Assembly (NCBI GenBank): GCA_003244205.1
Contig: QHBW01000029.1
Span: forward strand, 1-57,055
Origin: Solirubrobacterales bacterium
Lineage (GTDB): Bacteria > Actinomycetota > Thermoleophilia > Solirubrobacterales > Solirubrobacteraceae
Reading direction: 5' to 3'
DNA: 57,055 bases
Shown here in pieces: positions 34,540 through 43,439 of this stretch. The translations under genes and the position numbers were made by a program. Each line of letters starts with the position of its first letter. Positions within the stretch are counted from its first letter, which is position 1. The notes below the pieces were generated by a model. It saw only the letters and a program-made list of their open reading frames with translations, ran no database searches and was not told where the DNA came from.

Positions 34540-35196
34540 GTGGCGAGCACCGACGCAACACCGTTTCGCCGCGTTCGCGAACGCGAGCTGATCGACGCGA
34601 CCCGGGCGCTGTTCGACGAGCGCGGTGTCCAGGACGCTCCGATCGACGATATCGCCAAGGCGGTTGGGATCAACCGCGCGCTGATCTACCGCCACTTCTC
34701 CTCCAAGGAGGAGCTCTTCGTGCTCACGGTGACCGACTATCTCGACGAGCTCGCCGAGCTCGTGCGCGCATCGGTCGACGGCAGCGAGGGTCCGCGCGAG
34801 AGCCTCGAGCGAGGGCTCGACGCGTTTGCCGGCTTCTGCCTTCGCTATCCCGCCTTCCTCGACTGCGCGCTGTCGCTGATGCGCCGGCCCGCGCGCGAGC
34901 TGCACGACAGGGTTTCGGAGTCGGTGTGGTTCCGGCTCGGTCAGGGCATGGCTGCGCTGCTGTCGCTGCTGACCGCCAATCTTGCCGAGGGCAAGCGCAC
35001 GGGCGCTTTTGCGCTCGAGGATCCGGCGTTCACCGCCAACCTGCTCTACACCCAGATCCTCGGCGCGATGCACCTCGCCCGCCTCGGCGGCGGCGTGCGC
35101 GAGCTGGCGCCCGGAGTACCGGAGTTCTTTCGCACCGACCCGCAGCAGGTCCGCGTCGCCTGCGTGGCCAGCGCGCTGGCCACGGTCACGGCGTAG
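34540..35196 (+). CDS. TetR-family transcriptional regulator
   Basis: A 218-residue regulator. The N-terminal helix-turn-helix reads DATRALFDERGVQDAPIDDIAKAVGI, then NRALIYRHFSSKEELF. The C-terminal ligand/dimer domain is helical with no recognisable ligand class. It is divergent from the FKBP lipoprotein across 96 bp and convergent with msrA. Its target is not evident, although a fatty-acid CoA-ligase cluster lies 2 kb away and regulators of this type often control such genes. Confidence 0.9.
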   Translation: MASTDATPFRRVRERELIDATRALFDERGVQDAPIDDIAKAVGINRALIYRHFSSKEELFVLTVTDYLDELAELVRASVDGSEGPRESLERGLDAFAGFCLRYPAFLDCALSLMRRPARELHDRVSESVWFRLGQGMAALLSLLTANLAEGKRTGAFALEDPAFTANLLYTQILGAMHLARLGGGVRELAPGVPEFFRTDPQQVRVACVASALATVTA

Positions 35197-35221
35197 CCGG
35201 CGCCGGCGCGCGGCACGCCGC

Positions 35222-35878
35222 TCAGGCGGAGCGCGCGCCGATCCCGACCGGGCAGCTGACGCCGGTGCCGCCGAGGCCGCAGTAGCCGTTCGGGTTCTTG
35301 AAGAGGTACTGCTGGTGGTAGCCCTCCGCGTAGTAGAAGGGCCCCGCGGGCGCGATCTCGGTGCTGATCTCCCCGTGTCCGGCGGCCGCGAGGACGCGAC
35401 CGTACGCCTCGGCCGAGGCACGAGCGGCGCTCTCCTGAGCGGCGCTGGCGGTATAGATCGCCGAGCGATACTGCGTGCCGACATCGTTGCCCTGGCGCAT
35501 GCCCTGAGTCGGATCGTGCCCCTCCCAGAAGGTCCGCAGTACCTCCTCATAAGGGAGTCTCGCGGCGTCGAAGACGACCAGCACCGCCTCGGTGTGACCA
35601 GTACGCGCCGAGCAGACTTCGTCGTAGGTCGGGTTCGGCGTGAAACCACCGGCGTATCCCACCGCGGTGGTCCATACGCCCGGGAGCTCCCAGAACAGCT
35701 TCTCGGCTCCCCAGAAGCAGCCGAGCCCGAGCACCGCCGTCTCGTGTCCTTCGGGCCACGGCGGCGTCAGCGGGTGACCGAGCACCGCGTGCTGGCCGGG
35801 GACTTGCATCGCGGAGTCGCGGCCCGGCAGCGCGGTCTGCGCTTCGATCATCTTGGTCTTGGCGGAGGAGAAGAGCAT
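35222..35878 (-). CDS. msrA: Peptide methionine sulfoxide reductase MsrA
   Basis: A 218-residue MsrA that reduces methionine-S-sulfoxide. It has the catalytic motif [12 protein letters not shown], then [57 protein letters not shown] and [20 protein letters not shown]. The C-terminal Cys in GVSCPVG can act as resolving Cys. The N-terminal ~45 residues before the core are typical of the longer actinobacterial form. TATCCT lies 4 nt upstream of the ATG, a possible -10 box. Confidence 0.95.
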   Translation of the reverse strand: MLFSSAKTKMIEAQTALPGRDSAMQVPGQHAVLGHPLTPPWPEGHETAVLGLGCFWGAEKLFWELPGVWTTAVGYAGGFTPNPTYDEVCSARTGHTEAVLVVFDAARLPYEEVLRTFWEGHDPTQGMRQGNDVGTQYRSAIYTASAAQESAARASAEAYGRVLAAAGHGEISTEIAPAGPFYYAEGYHQQYLFKNPNGYCGLGGTGVSCPVGIGARSA

Positions 35879-35908
35879 CGTCAGGTCAGGATAGGCCTCG
35901 GGGCGGGG

Positions 35909-35914
35909 TAGCGT
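35909..35914 (+). promoter_or_regulatory. Candidate -10 box, leaderless start (acyl-CoA dehydrogenase remnant)
   Basis: TAGCGT, 8 nt before the ATG of the decayed acyl-CoA dehydrogenase gene. Confidence 0.4.
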
Positions 35915-35922
35915 GCCGAGCG

Positions 35923-36411
35923 ATGGAAGCGGCCACAGCGCCAGAGAGGACGCCGCAGCGCGAGGGCGCTTCGTCGTTTGCCAAGTCGCTGTTCCTCGGC
36001 GAGATCCACGAGGATCTGGTCTTCCCCTATCCCTACCCCGATGCCGACGACCGCCGCAAGATCGGAGCACTCGTGCGCTCGGTGCGGGAGTTCGGCGAGA
36101 CCTATGACGAGCGCGCCGTGGAAGAGCGCGGCTGGATCGGGGATCGCGAGATCGCCGATCTGGGCGAGAGATGTCTGCTCGGCCTCTACGTGCCGAGGAG
36201 TACGGCGGCGCCGGCCTCTCACAGACGGGCTACTGCCGCGTTTCGGAGGAGCGCCCAGATCGACGCGACGCTCTCGGTGATCATGGGGGGCCGGCAAGTG
36301 GCTGCTGGACCGCGTGATCCTTCACGTGCGCGAGCGCGAGCAGTTCGGCCAGCCGCTCGCGGACTTCGAGCTCGTGCAGGAGAAGATCGGCAGAGCCGAG
36401 CGCTGGGCTGA
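35923..36411 (+). pseudogene. Acyl-CoA dehydrogenase, decayed (frameshifts plus internal deletion)
   Basis: The first ~90 codons read an acyl-CoA dehydrogenase N-terminus ([18 protein letters not shown] ... [12 protein letters not shown]). The reading then needs a shift near 36197 to give [19 protein letters not shown], another near 36250 to give AQIDATLSVIMGG, and another near 36290 to give GKWLLDRVILHVREREQFGQ and LADFELVQEKIG. Between the second and third segments most of the middle domain is missing (about 150 residues in intact homologues), and the C-terminal catalytic domain ends where the convergent hydrolase gene begins. It is a nonfunctional remnant beside an intact acyl-CoA ligase. 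Sequencing error could explain one shift but not the deletions. Confidence 0.85.
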
Positions 36412-36412
36412 T

Positions 36413-37297
36413 TTAGCCCCGCTGCGCCGAGGCCGCGTTGGTCGCGACCAGCTCGACGATCTGCGGCCACAGCTCGCGCGGGAGATCGTGACCCATCCCG
36501 GGGAACGCGGTCAGCTGCGCGCCGGGGATGGCGGCCGCCGTGGCGCGTCCGCCGGAGACGTCGATCAACGGGTCGTCCTCGCCGTGGAGCACGACGGTGG
36601 GTGCGGTCACCGTCGCCAGCGCGGCGGTGCGATCGCCCGAGGCGAGCAGCGCGAGCAGCTGGCGACCGGTGCCCCGCGGGTTGACGCCGCGCTCGTGCAC
36701 CCGCGCCGCGAGCGTGCGCAGACGCTCCTCGTCCGGCGGATAGGCAGGCCCGGCGAGGGTCCGCCAGAGGCTCACGAAGTACTCCACGAAGCTCGGCAGC
36801 TCGGCTGGCGCTGGGGTCAGCAGCAAGGGAAGGACCTCGGGCCGAGCCTTGCCCACCTCGGGATCGCCGGTGGTCGACATGATCGACGTCAGCGACAGCA
36901 CGCGCTGGGGGTGGCGGATCGCAATCGTCTGGGCGATCATCCCGCCCATCGAGGCGCCGACGACATGGGCTCCATCGATCTCGAGGTGGTGCAGCAGCCC
37001 GACCGCGTCGCCGGCCATCTCCTCGAGCTTGTAGCTCGCCGTGCTGGTATCGCCCTGCAGCGCCGCGAGGATGTCGGGATCGGGCCCACCCTCGATCCAG
37101 CTCGAGCGACCCACATCGCGATTGTCAAAGCGCACCACGAAGCGCCCCTGCTCGACGAGCAGCGCGCAGAAGTCCTCCTCCCACAACAGCATCTGGGCCC
37201 CGAGCCCCATCACCAACAGGACCGCCGGGTCGCCGGCATCGCCAAACGTCTCGTAGGCCAGCTCGATCCCGTCGACGCGGGCGACCAGCTCGCTCAT
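36413..37297 (-). CDS. Alpha/beta-fold hydrolase
   Basis: A 294-residue alpha/beta hydrolase. VVGASMGGMIAQ holds the GxSxG nucleophile elbow. The oxyanion region is LLVMGLGAQMLLW, and the acid and His fit HGEDDPLIDVSGG and FPGMGHDLPRELW. It is similar in layout to esterases of the TesA/aclacinomycin methylesterase group. The ATG overlaps the CoA-ligase stop by 4 nt, so the pair is translationally coupled and may act on a common acyl substrate. Confidence 0.9.
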   Translation of the reverse strand: MSELVARVDGIELAYETFGDAGDPAVLLVMGLGAQMLLWEEDFCALLVEQGRFVVRFDNRDVGRSSWIEGGPDPDILAALQGDTSTASYKLEEMAGDAVGLLHHLEIDGAHVVGASMGGMIAQTIAIRHPQRVLSLTSIMSTTGDPEVGKARPEVLPLLLTPAPAELPSFVEYFVSLWRTLAGPAYPPDEERLRTLAARVHERGVNPRGTGRQLLALLASGDRTAALATVTAPTVVLHGEDDPLIDVSGGRATAAAIPGAQLTAFPGMGHDLPRELWPQIVELVATNAASAQRG

Positions 37298-38952
37298 CGG
37301 CTTGCTGAGGCCTTCTTCGCGGAGGCGGACTCCAAGCGCTCGCGATCCTCCAGCTCCCCGTCCGCCAGGCGCGCGCGCAGAACCTTCTTGTCGAACTTGC
37401 CCACGCTGGTCTTCGGCACCGCGTCGATAAAGGCGAACTCCTCGGGGATCCACCACTTCGCGACGCGCTCGACGAGGTGGTCACGAAGCTCCTCGGCGGT
37501 CACCGAAGAACCCTCTCGGCGAACCACGCACGCCAAGGGACGCTCCTGCCAGCGCTCGTCGGGCCGCGAGATGACCGCCGCCTCGACGACATCGTCGTGT
37601 GCCATCAGCTCGACCTCGAGCTCGACGGAGGAGATCCACTCACCGCCTGACTTGATCACGTCCTTGACCCGATCGGAGATGCGAATGAACCCGTGGTCGT
37701 CGATCGAGGCGATGTCACCGGTCCTCAGCCAGCCGTTATGGAACTTGTCGTCCTCGGAGGAGTCCTCGTAGTAGCTCGATGCCACCCACGGACCGCGGAC
37801 CTCGAGCTCCCCCGTGCTCTCGCCGTCCCACTGCAGCTCCTCTCCCTCGCCGCTCATCAATCGCGCCTCGACGAGCGGCATGATCCGCCCCTGGCTGGCG
37901 CGATAGGACCAGTGCTCGTCGCCTTCGGCACCGCCGGGCGGCCGGGCCATCGACCCCAGCGGGCTGGTCTCCGTCATCCCCCAGGCCTGGATCAAGCGCA
38001 ACCCGTGGCGCTCCTCCCACGCCTGCATCAGCGACAGCGGAACCGCCGAGCCGCCGCAGATCACCCGCTGCACGCTCGAGAGGTCAGCGGGATGGTCCTC
38101 TACGTGACGAAGGATGTCGTTCCACACGGTGGGAACCGCGGCCGACACCGTGACGCGCTCCTCGGCGATCAGCCGCGTCAGCGGATCGGGTTGGAGGAAC
38201 CCGGCCGGCATGATCAGATCGGCCCCCGAGAGGCCTGCCGCATAAGGGATCCCCCACGCGTTGGCATGGAACATCGGCACCACCGGGAGCATGCGGTCAT
38301 CCGCGCACAAGGCCATCGCATCGGTCGTGCAGGTCGCGAAGGAGTGCAGCAGGTTCGAGCGGTGTGAGTACAGGACGCCCTTGGGGTTGCCGGTCGTCCC
38401 ACTCGTGTAACAGAGCCCAGCCGCCTGGCGATCGTCGAGGCGCGGGTAGCGGTAGCCGGGTGACTGGTCGGCAATCAGGTCCTCGTAGCGGATCGCGTTG
38501 GGCAGGGAACCCATCTCGCCGTCACCCATCACCACGTAGTGGCGCACCGTCTCAAACGCCGGGGCGAGCTGCTCGAGCACCTCGACCAGCGAGTCGTCCA
38601 CGAACACGACCTGGTCCTGCGCGTGGTTGGCGATGTAGGTGAGCTGCTCGGCGAAGAGGCGGATGTTGAGGGTGTGAAGGACGGCGCCGAGGCATGGCGC
38701 CGCGAAATAGACCTCGAGGTGACGCTGGCTGTTCCACGCGAACGTCGCCACGCGATCGCCTTCTTCGATGCCCAGCGATCCGAGCGCGCGGGCGAGCCGG
38801 TCGACGCGCTCGGCGACCGCGCTGTAGCTGGCGCGCTCCCTGCCGCTCTCGGTGAGGGTCACGACTTCGCTGTCACCGTGCACTCGCCGCATGCGCTCGA
38901 GGATGTGCTGGATCGTCAGCGGATGATCGTGCTGCATCAGTCCCTCGAGCAT
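37294..38952 (-). CDS. Long-chain fatty-acid--CoA ligase
   Basis: A 552-residue ANL adenylating enzyme. P-loop-like YTSGTTGNPKGVLYSHRS, QAWGMTETSPLG, the ATP-binding GWLRTGDIASIDDHGFI and the catalytic Lys in KTSVGKFDKK are intact. It activates fatty acids with ATP and CoA. The ATG at 38952 has GGAGAG upstream; a second ATG at 38937 is possible. It is cotranscribed with the alpha/beta hydrolase, and next to a dead acyl-CoA dehydrogenase. Confidence 0.93.
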   Translation of the reverse strand: MLEGLMQHDHPLTIQHILERMRRVHGDSEVVTLTESGRERASYSAVAERVDRLARALGSLGIEEGDRVATFAWNSQRHLEVYFAAPCLGAVLHTLNIRLFAEQLTYIANHAQDQVVFVDDSLVEVLEQLAPAFETVRHYVVMGDGEMGSLPNAIRYEDLIADQSPGYRYPRLDDRQAAGLCYTSGTTGNPKGVLYSHRSNLLHSFATCTTDAMALCADDRMLPVVPMFHANAWGIPYAAGLSGADLIMPAGFLQPDPLTRLIAEERVTVSAAVPTVWNDILRHVEDHPADLSSVQRVICGGSAVPLSLMQAWEERHGLRLIQAWGMTETSPLGSMARPPGGAEGDEHWSYRASQGRIMPLVEARLMSGEGEELQWDGESTGELEVRGPWVASSYYEDSSEDDKFHNGWLRTGDIASIDDHGFIRISDRVKDVIKSGGEWISSVELEVELMAHDDVVEAAVISRPDERWQERPLACVVRREGSSVTAEELRDHLVERVAKWWIPEEFAFIDAVPKTSVGKFDKKVLRARLADGELEDRERLESASAKKASASR

Positions 38953-39055
38953 GGCTCTCTCCTCTCCGGTACGGGCGCCGCCTCGGGCGCCGCTGCGCTT
39001 GATGCTAACGACGGACCACTCAAGGTGGCGGCGTAGAGACGGCGAACCTTGTCCG

Positions 39056-39325
39056 ATGCCCGCCGCCTGGGTCTATCTGCTGCGCTGCCGCGATGGCTCG
39101 CTCTACACCGGCTGGACAGTCGATTTGCAGCGGCGGCTGGCGCGCCACGCCACGGGCACAGCCAGCCGGTACACCGCGAGCAGACGCCCGCTCGAGCTCG
39201 CACTCGCGTTGCCCATGGCCGATCGCAGCGCCGCGCGGCGCGGGGAGGCGGCGATCAAGCGCCTCAGCCGCGCGCAGAAGCTCGCGCTCGTGCGTCGGGG
39301 CGCCGGCGGGGGCGCGGGCGCCTAG
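39056..39325 (+). CDS. GIY-YIG domain protein (UPF0213)
   Basis: An 89-residue single-domain GIY-YIG protein. WVYLLRCRDGSLYTGWT is the Y...Y core strand pair, and LQRRLARHATGTASRYTASRRP carries the catalytic Arg and conserved His. The family is a small predicted endonuclease of unclear role. Its stop overlaps the stop of the convergent ceramidase-like gene. Confidence 0.88.
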   Translation: MPAAWVYLLRCRDGSLYTGWTVDLQRRLARHATGTASRYTASRRPLELALALPMADRSAARRGEAAIKRLSRAQKLALVRRGAGGGAGA

Positions 39326-42051
39326 GTGATCGAGAGCGCGATCCGGTCGCTGGCGCTCACGTGCTCGCGGCGACCGGACCGGTCCACCGCGCGCACCGTG
39401 ACGCGGTAGACGCCGCGCGCCAGGTGGTGGAGCCGCAGCGCCAGCGCCCATCGCGTCCGTCCACGCGCCAGCAGCAACGTCGGCCGCGCGCAGGAGCCCA
39501 ATCGCCCCAGGCGACCGCCGGCGGCGACGAAACGGCAGCGGCGTCTCTGCGCTCGCAGGATCGAGACCGTGATCCGTGCAATCCGTGATCCGCGTGAGCG
39601 GCAGCGGCCCGTCGTGGTCAGACCGCGGAGCACGAGCCGTCCGCCGCTGAGCACGACCGCGCGTCCGCCGCGAGGGCGGCGAGGGGCAAGAATCCGGCTG
39701 CGCAGCGTCAATCCGGCGAGGCATGCGCGCTCAGCAGCTGTCTGCACGCTGACGGCCTCGCTACCCCCGAACGCGCTCGCCAGCGCGGCGAAGACGCTCT
39801 CCTGCACGCCGGGCACGCCGCCCGCGCCCGCCAGTCCCGCCGCCGGGCAGTTGACGGCCGGTGGTGCCAGCGGTTGGTCGCGGCGTGCGCCCAGCGGATG
39901 AGAGCCGTCCAGCGCGGGGAAGACGTCGAGGTAGTAACGACTCTCCACGCACCCGGACGGATCGAACACGACCATGCCGCGGGTGCTCAGGTCGGCCGCT
40001 ACCTGCGGCTGGCCGTCGTAGTCCATGAAGTAGCCGGTGGCGTCGACAGCGCGAGCGCCAAAGCCCGCTACCCCGGGCGCCCCGATCAGCGTCCCGCCCG
40101 CGGGATCGAGACCGCGCTGTGGCGCGGGCGCCAGCAGGATGCCGGCCGCCCCAAGCGCCGAGCGGGCGTAGCCGCCGCCGGGCAGGACGAAGCGGCCGGG
40201 GCCGACGCGCGCCGAGGGATCGGATGCGTCAGCGGCGACGAGCTGGGTGAGGCCGTCGGCGACCATGTTCGAGGCGGTCGGTCCCGCCCCCTCGGTCTCG
40301 AGCTTGTGCTGGTGGCCGGCGCTGTCGACGCTGGCGCTTGGGTTCGATGGCGTGCCCGTTTGGCAGCTGAGGCCCGAGCCCGGCCCCGACAGCGGGGCGG
40401 TGCTGGTGATCGTCCCCGGGGACCCGATGTAGGCCCAGGCCGGAATCTGATAGCCGATCATGTCGTTGGCCAGTCCGACCGGGAAGCGAAAGAGTGCGTG
40501 GCTGCGCCACACCGGCACGCCCGGGTTTGGGCGCCCGTTGCATTCGCGCGGCACGTCCTCGTAGCCCCACGGACCGCCGAGCATCAGCGCGGGGAAGGCC
40601 TCGCCCGGGTTGGCGATCAGCTGGAGGTCGGGTCCGACGTCGAGCACGCCGACGCTCGAGAGCAGGTGGTCGGGGATCGCCGCGGGCGGCCCCTCCAGGC
40701 CCCCTGGAAGCGCCGGCGGCGCCAGCTTGTTGCAGCCGGGCCCCAGATAGCTGGGACGCGGGCCGAAGAGTCCGACCACGGCCGCGGCGCGGAAGAGGTT
40801 GTTCTCGAGCGGCACGCACTCGTCCCGGCTGGCGAAGCGCAGCGGGCCGAAGCGCAGCCGCTGGGCGCTGCGCGCCTGGGCGGCGATCAGGGCCGCCCAG
40901 GCCTGACCGGTGGCGTTCGCCTGGGCGAAGGTCCCCTGCCTGGGGTCGACCGCCGGCACGGTGGTCGCGTCTTCCTCGGAGCCGTTGTCTGCCACCAGGA
41001 AGATCGACTCGCCACCAAGCTTGCGGTCCAGCGCGTCCTCGAAGTACCCGGGCCAGTCCGATGACAACGCGCTGGTCCCGGAGTGGCCCACCTCCTGGTT
41101 GTGGGCGGCGAGGCTCATGACCGTGAAGATCGTCCTGGCCGCCCCATCGCGCGCCTGCAGCACCCCAACCTTTGGGTCGATCGCGGCGGCATAGCTGTGG
41201 CCGTGCGAGTCGTGACCGGTCGTGGGCCAGTTGTCCGACAACTGCACGCAGAGTCCGGGAATGGCCCCGCGGGCAACGCCGGCAGACGCGCAGCTCTCCG
41301 CCTCCTGCACGGGCATCGGCAGCTGACGGGCATACAGGGTGGCCGGGCGCAGCGACGCAGCCGCCGCGGCGATGACCTGGGCCACGCGCGCATCGAGGAA
41401 GCTCATGTAGTAGTCGTCGATCCCCGACTGCAAGCCGGCCGGCGAGCTCAGCGCCCCGATGCCGGGAAGATCAGGCGTCGATGGCGAGGGGCCGCCGTAG
41501 ATGCCGAGCGTGTCGGGCGAGCTCTCATTGTGGTTGGCGCTGACGATGACGTCGTCGACCCTCGTCCCCATCTGCCGGGCGAGCTGCCGGCCCATGGCCG
41601 CCATCTGATCGGTGTACTGGCGAAAAAGACCCTGCACCGCCACGGAGACAACGACGTCGGTGCGAGCGCCGTCGGAGATCGCGAAGGCGCGCGCCTGCAG
41701 CGGGTCGTGCACCGATGTCGCGGCCTTCGGGCTGCCGATCGTGGCGCCCGAGGTGTAGATCTGGTCGTGGCGCAGGTTGCCGTTGGCATCGCAATAGACG
41801 TCGCCGAAGGCGTACTGGCCGCGCCGGGCGATGTCGACGTAGGGCTCGTCGTCTGACCACACGCGCGCTGCGGACAGCGCGTTCTCGGCGACGCATAGGG
41901 GATTGGCGCCAAAGCCGTTGGGGTCTGCGGCGCCCGCTGTGCGCGGAGTGATGTCGACGCTGGCGCCCCCGGCGAAGAATCCCGCATGGGCGCTGGCCGG
42001 AGCACCGGCCAGCGCGACGGCGACGAGCGCGGCTGCAACATGGCGGGGCAT
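39322..42051 (-). CDS. Secreted ceramidase-like hydrolase with C-terminal Ig-like module
   Basis: A 909-residue exported protein. After the signal peptide, GASVDITP, VIVSANHNESSPDTLG, HGHSYAAAIDPKVGVLQA, SLAAHNQEVGHSG and SSDWPGYFEDALDRKLG follow the N-terminal layout of neutral ceramidases, with candidate metal His residues, but the order and a larger insert differ from the gene at 4035. The C-terminal ~130 residues are Arg-rich with RCRFVAAGGRLGRLGSC and GVYRVTVRAVDRSGRR, the module shared with other secreted proteins here. The substrate may be ceramide or another N-acyl lipid. Its start codon is only 13 bp from that of the divergent channel-like gene. Confidence 0.72.
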   Translation of the reverse strand: MPRHVAAALVAVALAGAPASAHAGFFAGGASVDITPRTAGAADPNGFGANPLCVAENALSAARVWSDDEPYVDIARRGQYAFGDVYCDANGNLRHDQIYTSGATIGSPKAATSVHDPLQARAFAISDGARTDVVVSVAVQGLFRQYTDQMAAMGRQLARQMGTRVDDVIVSANHNESSPDTLGIYGGPSPSTPDLPGIGALSSPAGLQSGIDDYYMSFLDARVAQVIAAAAASLRPATLYARQLPMPVQEAESCASAGVARGAIPGLCVQLSDNWPTTGHDSHGHSYAAAIDPKVGVLQARDGAARTIFTVMSLAAHNQEVGHSGTSALSSDWPGYFEDALDRKLGGESIFLVADNGSEEDATTVPAVDPRQGTFAQANATGQAWAALIAAQARSAQRLRFGPLRFASRDECVPLENNLFRAAAVVGLFGPRPSYLGPGCNKLAPPALPGGLEGPPAAIPDHLLSSVGVLDVGPDLQLIANPGEAFPALMLGGPWGYEDVPRECNGRPNPGVPVWRSHALFRFPVGLANDMIGYQIPAWAYIGSPGTITSTAPLSGPGSGLSCQTGTPSNPSASVDSAGHQHKLETEGAGPTASNMVADGLTQLVAADASDPSARVGPGRFVLPGGGYARSALGAAGILLAPAPQRGLDPAGGTLIGAPGVAGFGARAVDATGYFMDYDGQPQVAADLSTRGMVVFDPSGCVESRYYLDVFPALDGSHPLGARRDQPLAPPAVNCPAAGLAGAGGVPGVQESVFAALASAFGGSEAVSVQTAAERACLAGLTLRSRILAPRRPRGGRAVVLSGGRLVLRGLTTTGRCRSRGSRIARITVSILRAQRRRCRFVAAGGRLGRLGSCARPTLLLARGRTRWALALRLHHLARGVYRVTVRAVDRSGRREHVSASDRIALSIT

Positions 42052-42064
42052 CGCTTAATCGAGC

Positions 42065-43177
42065 ATGGCAGGCTCCGCTCAGATGCGCATCGCGGTGGCC
42101 ATCCTCAGCCTGCTCGTCGTCGCACTGATGCTGACGGAATTCTTCGTCACCTTCCTGCTGCCACGGCGCGTCAAGCGCGACCCTCGGATCGCGCGGCGCT
42201 TCTTCACCTGGTTCTGGACGCCCTGGCGCGCGATTGCGGCGCGGCTTTCGCCTGTCGCCGGGGACACGATGCTGGGGATCTACGGACCCCTTGGGCTGGT
42301 GCTCATCCTGGTGGCGCTCAGTGTCGGATTGATCATCGGCTACAGCGGGCTGCACTGGGCCGCCGACACCCACCTTGGTGGCGCCCACGCTGCGAGCTTC
42401 CTTCAGGACCTCTACTTCAGCGCCGGCTCGTTCTTCAGTGTCTCGGTCACGGTCTCGCCCAAGGGCGTCGGGAAGCTCATCCAGGTCGTCGAGGCGGCAT
42501 CGGGCTTCGGCGTGCTCGCGATCTCGATCGGTTATCTGCCCGCCCTCTTCCAGGCGTTCTCCGAGCGCGAGAAGGCCGTCTCCCAGCTCGACGCCCGTGC
42601 GGGGTCGCCGCCGACGGCGGGCGGGCTGCTCGTGCGCTCCGGCGAGCGCGCCGGCTGGGGCGAGCTGGATGCCTACCTCCAGGAGTGGGAAGGCTGGGCC
42701 GCCGAGCTAATGGAGACCCATCTCTCCTACCCGGCGATCGGCTACTTCCGCTCCCAGCACGTCAACCAGAACTGGCTGGCGGCGCTCACCGCGGTCGTCG
42801 ACAGCTGCGCCTTCGCGATTGCCTTCGCGCCCGAGGGTGAGGTTCTCGCCGCCGAGCTGACCTTCGCCATCGGCCGGCATGCGCTCGCCGACCTCGCCTA
42901 TGCCTACCGCGCCCCAGTCAAGGCGAGCCATGCCGACCGCCTGCCCGACGGGGATCTGGACGAGCTGTGCTCGAGGCTGGAGGGCAGCGGGCTCGCGCTC
43001 GCCGACGGCGACGAGGCGCGCAGCCGTCTGCGCGAGCTGCGCGCCAGCTATGAGCGCTACACGATCGCCATCGCCGCGCAGCTCGCGCTGCCGCTGGCGG
43101 GCTGGCTGCCGTCAGAGGACGTGATCGAGAACTGGCGCCGCGCGAGCGCGAAGCGCAGGCGCCCGACGCTGCCGTAG
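42065..43177 (+). CDS. K+-channel-like membrane protein with altered selectivity filter
   Basis: A 370-residue protein with three hydrophobic segments (about 7-28, 70-95, 137-160) and a pore-like loop before the last one, then a ~210-residue soluble domain. The TM-P-TM layout and the following SGFGVLAISIGYLPALFQAF and LDARAGSPPTA resemble two-TM (ion_trans_2) channels. The filter that should read TVGYGD instead reads SVSVTVSPKG, so K+ selectivity is not expected. Start ATG 42065 or ATG 42083; neither has a convincing Shine-Dalgarno. Confidence 0.65.
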   Translation: MAGSAQMRIAVAILSLLVVALMLTEFFVTFLLPRRVKRDPRIARRFFTWFWTPWRAIAARLSPVAGDTMLGIYGPLGLVLILVALSVGLIIGYSGLHWAADTHLGGAHAASFLQDLYFSAGSFFSVSVTVSPKGVGKLIQVVEAASGFGVLAISIGYLPALFQAFSEREKAVSQLDARAGSPPTAGGLLVRSGERAGWGELDAYLQEWEGWAAELMETHLSYPAIGYFRSQHVNQNWLAALTAVVDSCAFAIAFAPEGEVLAAELTFAIGRHALADLAYAYRAPVKASHADRLPDGDLDELCSRLEGSGLALADGDEARSRLRELRASYERYTIAIAAQLALPLAGWLPSEDVIENWRRASAKRRRPTLP

Positions 43178-43211
43178 TCTGAGCCCGCAACCGGACCCAG
43201 GAGCCTGATCG

Positions 43212-43424
43212 ATGAGCGTCGCGCTGAAGCTGGTCTCCATCATGATCGTGGTGGTGACGCTGTTCCTGCTCGCGGTCGCGGTGGTCGCGGTTGTCGACGT
43301 CACGACGAAGAGTGGCTACAGCCTCAATGTCGGTCGCTTCGTCTTGTTGGTGGCCGGCATCGTGATCCTCAGCGCCGGTGCGGTGAACCTGTGGCGCCGC
43401 TCCAACCGCGCGCGCGGCGGATAG
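43212..43424 (+). CDS. Small two-TM membrane protein
   Basis: A 70-residue protein with two hydrophobic helices (about 5-29 and 43-61) separated by a short polar loop (TTKSGYSLNV) and a basic tail (RRSNRARGG). AGGAG lies upstream of the ATG with an 8-nt gap. It follows the channel-like gene by 34 nt and precedes the HAD gene by 15 nt. Function unknown. Confidence 0.6.
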   Translation: MSVALKLVSIMIVVVTLFLLAVAVVAVVDVTTKSGYSLNVGRFVLLVAGIVILSAGAVNLWRRSNRARGG

Positions 43425-43439
43425 CGGACGCTCGCAGCG

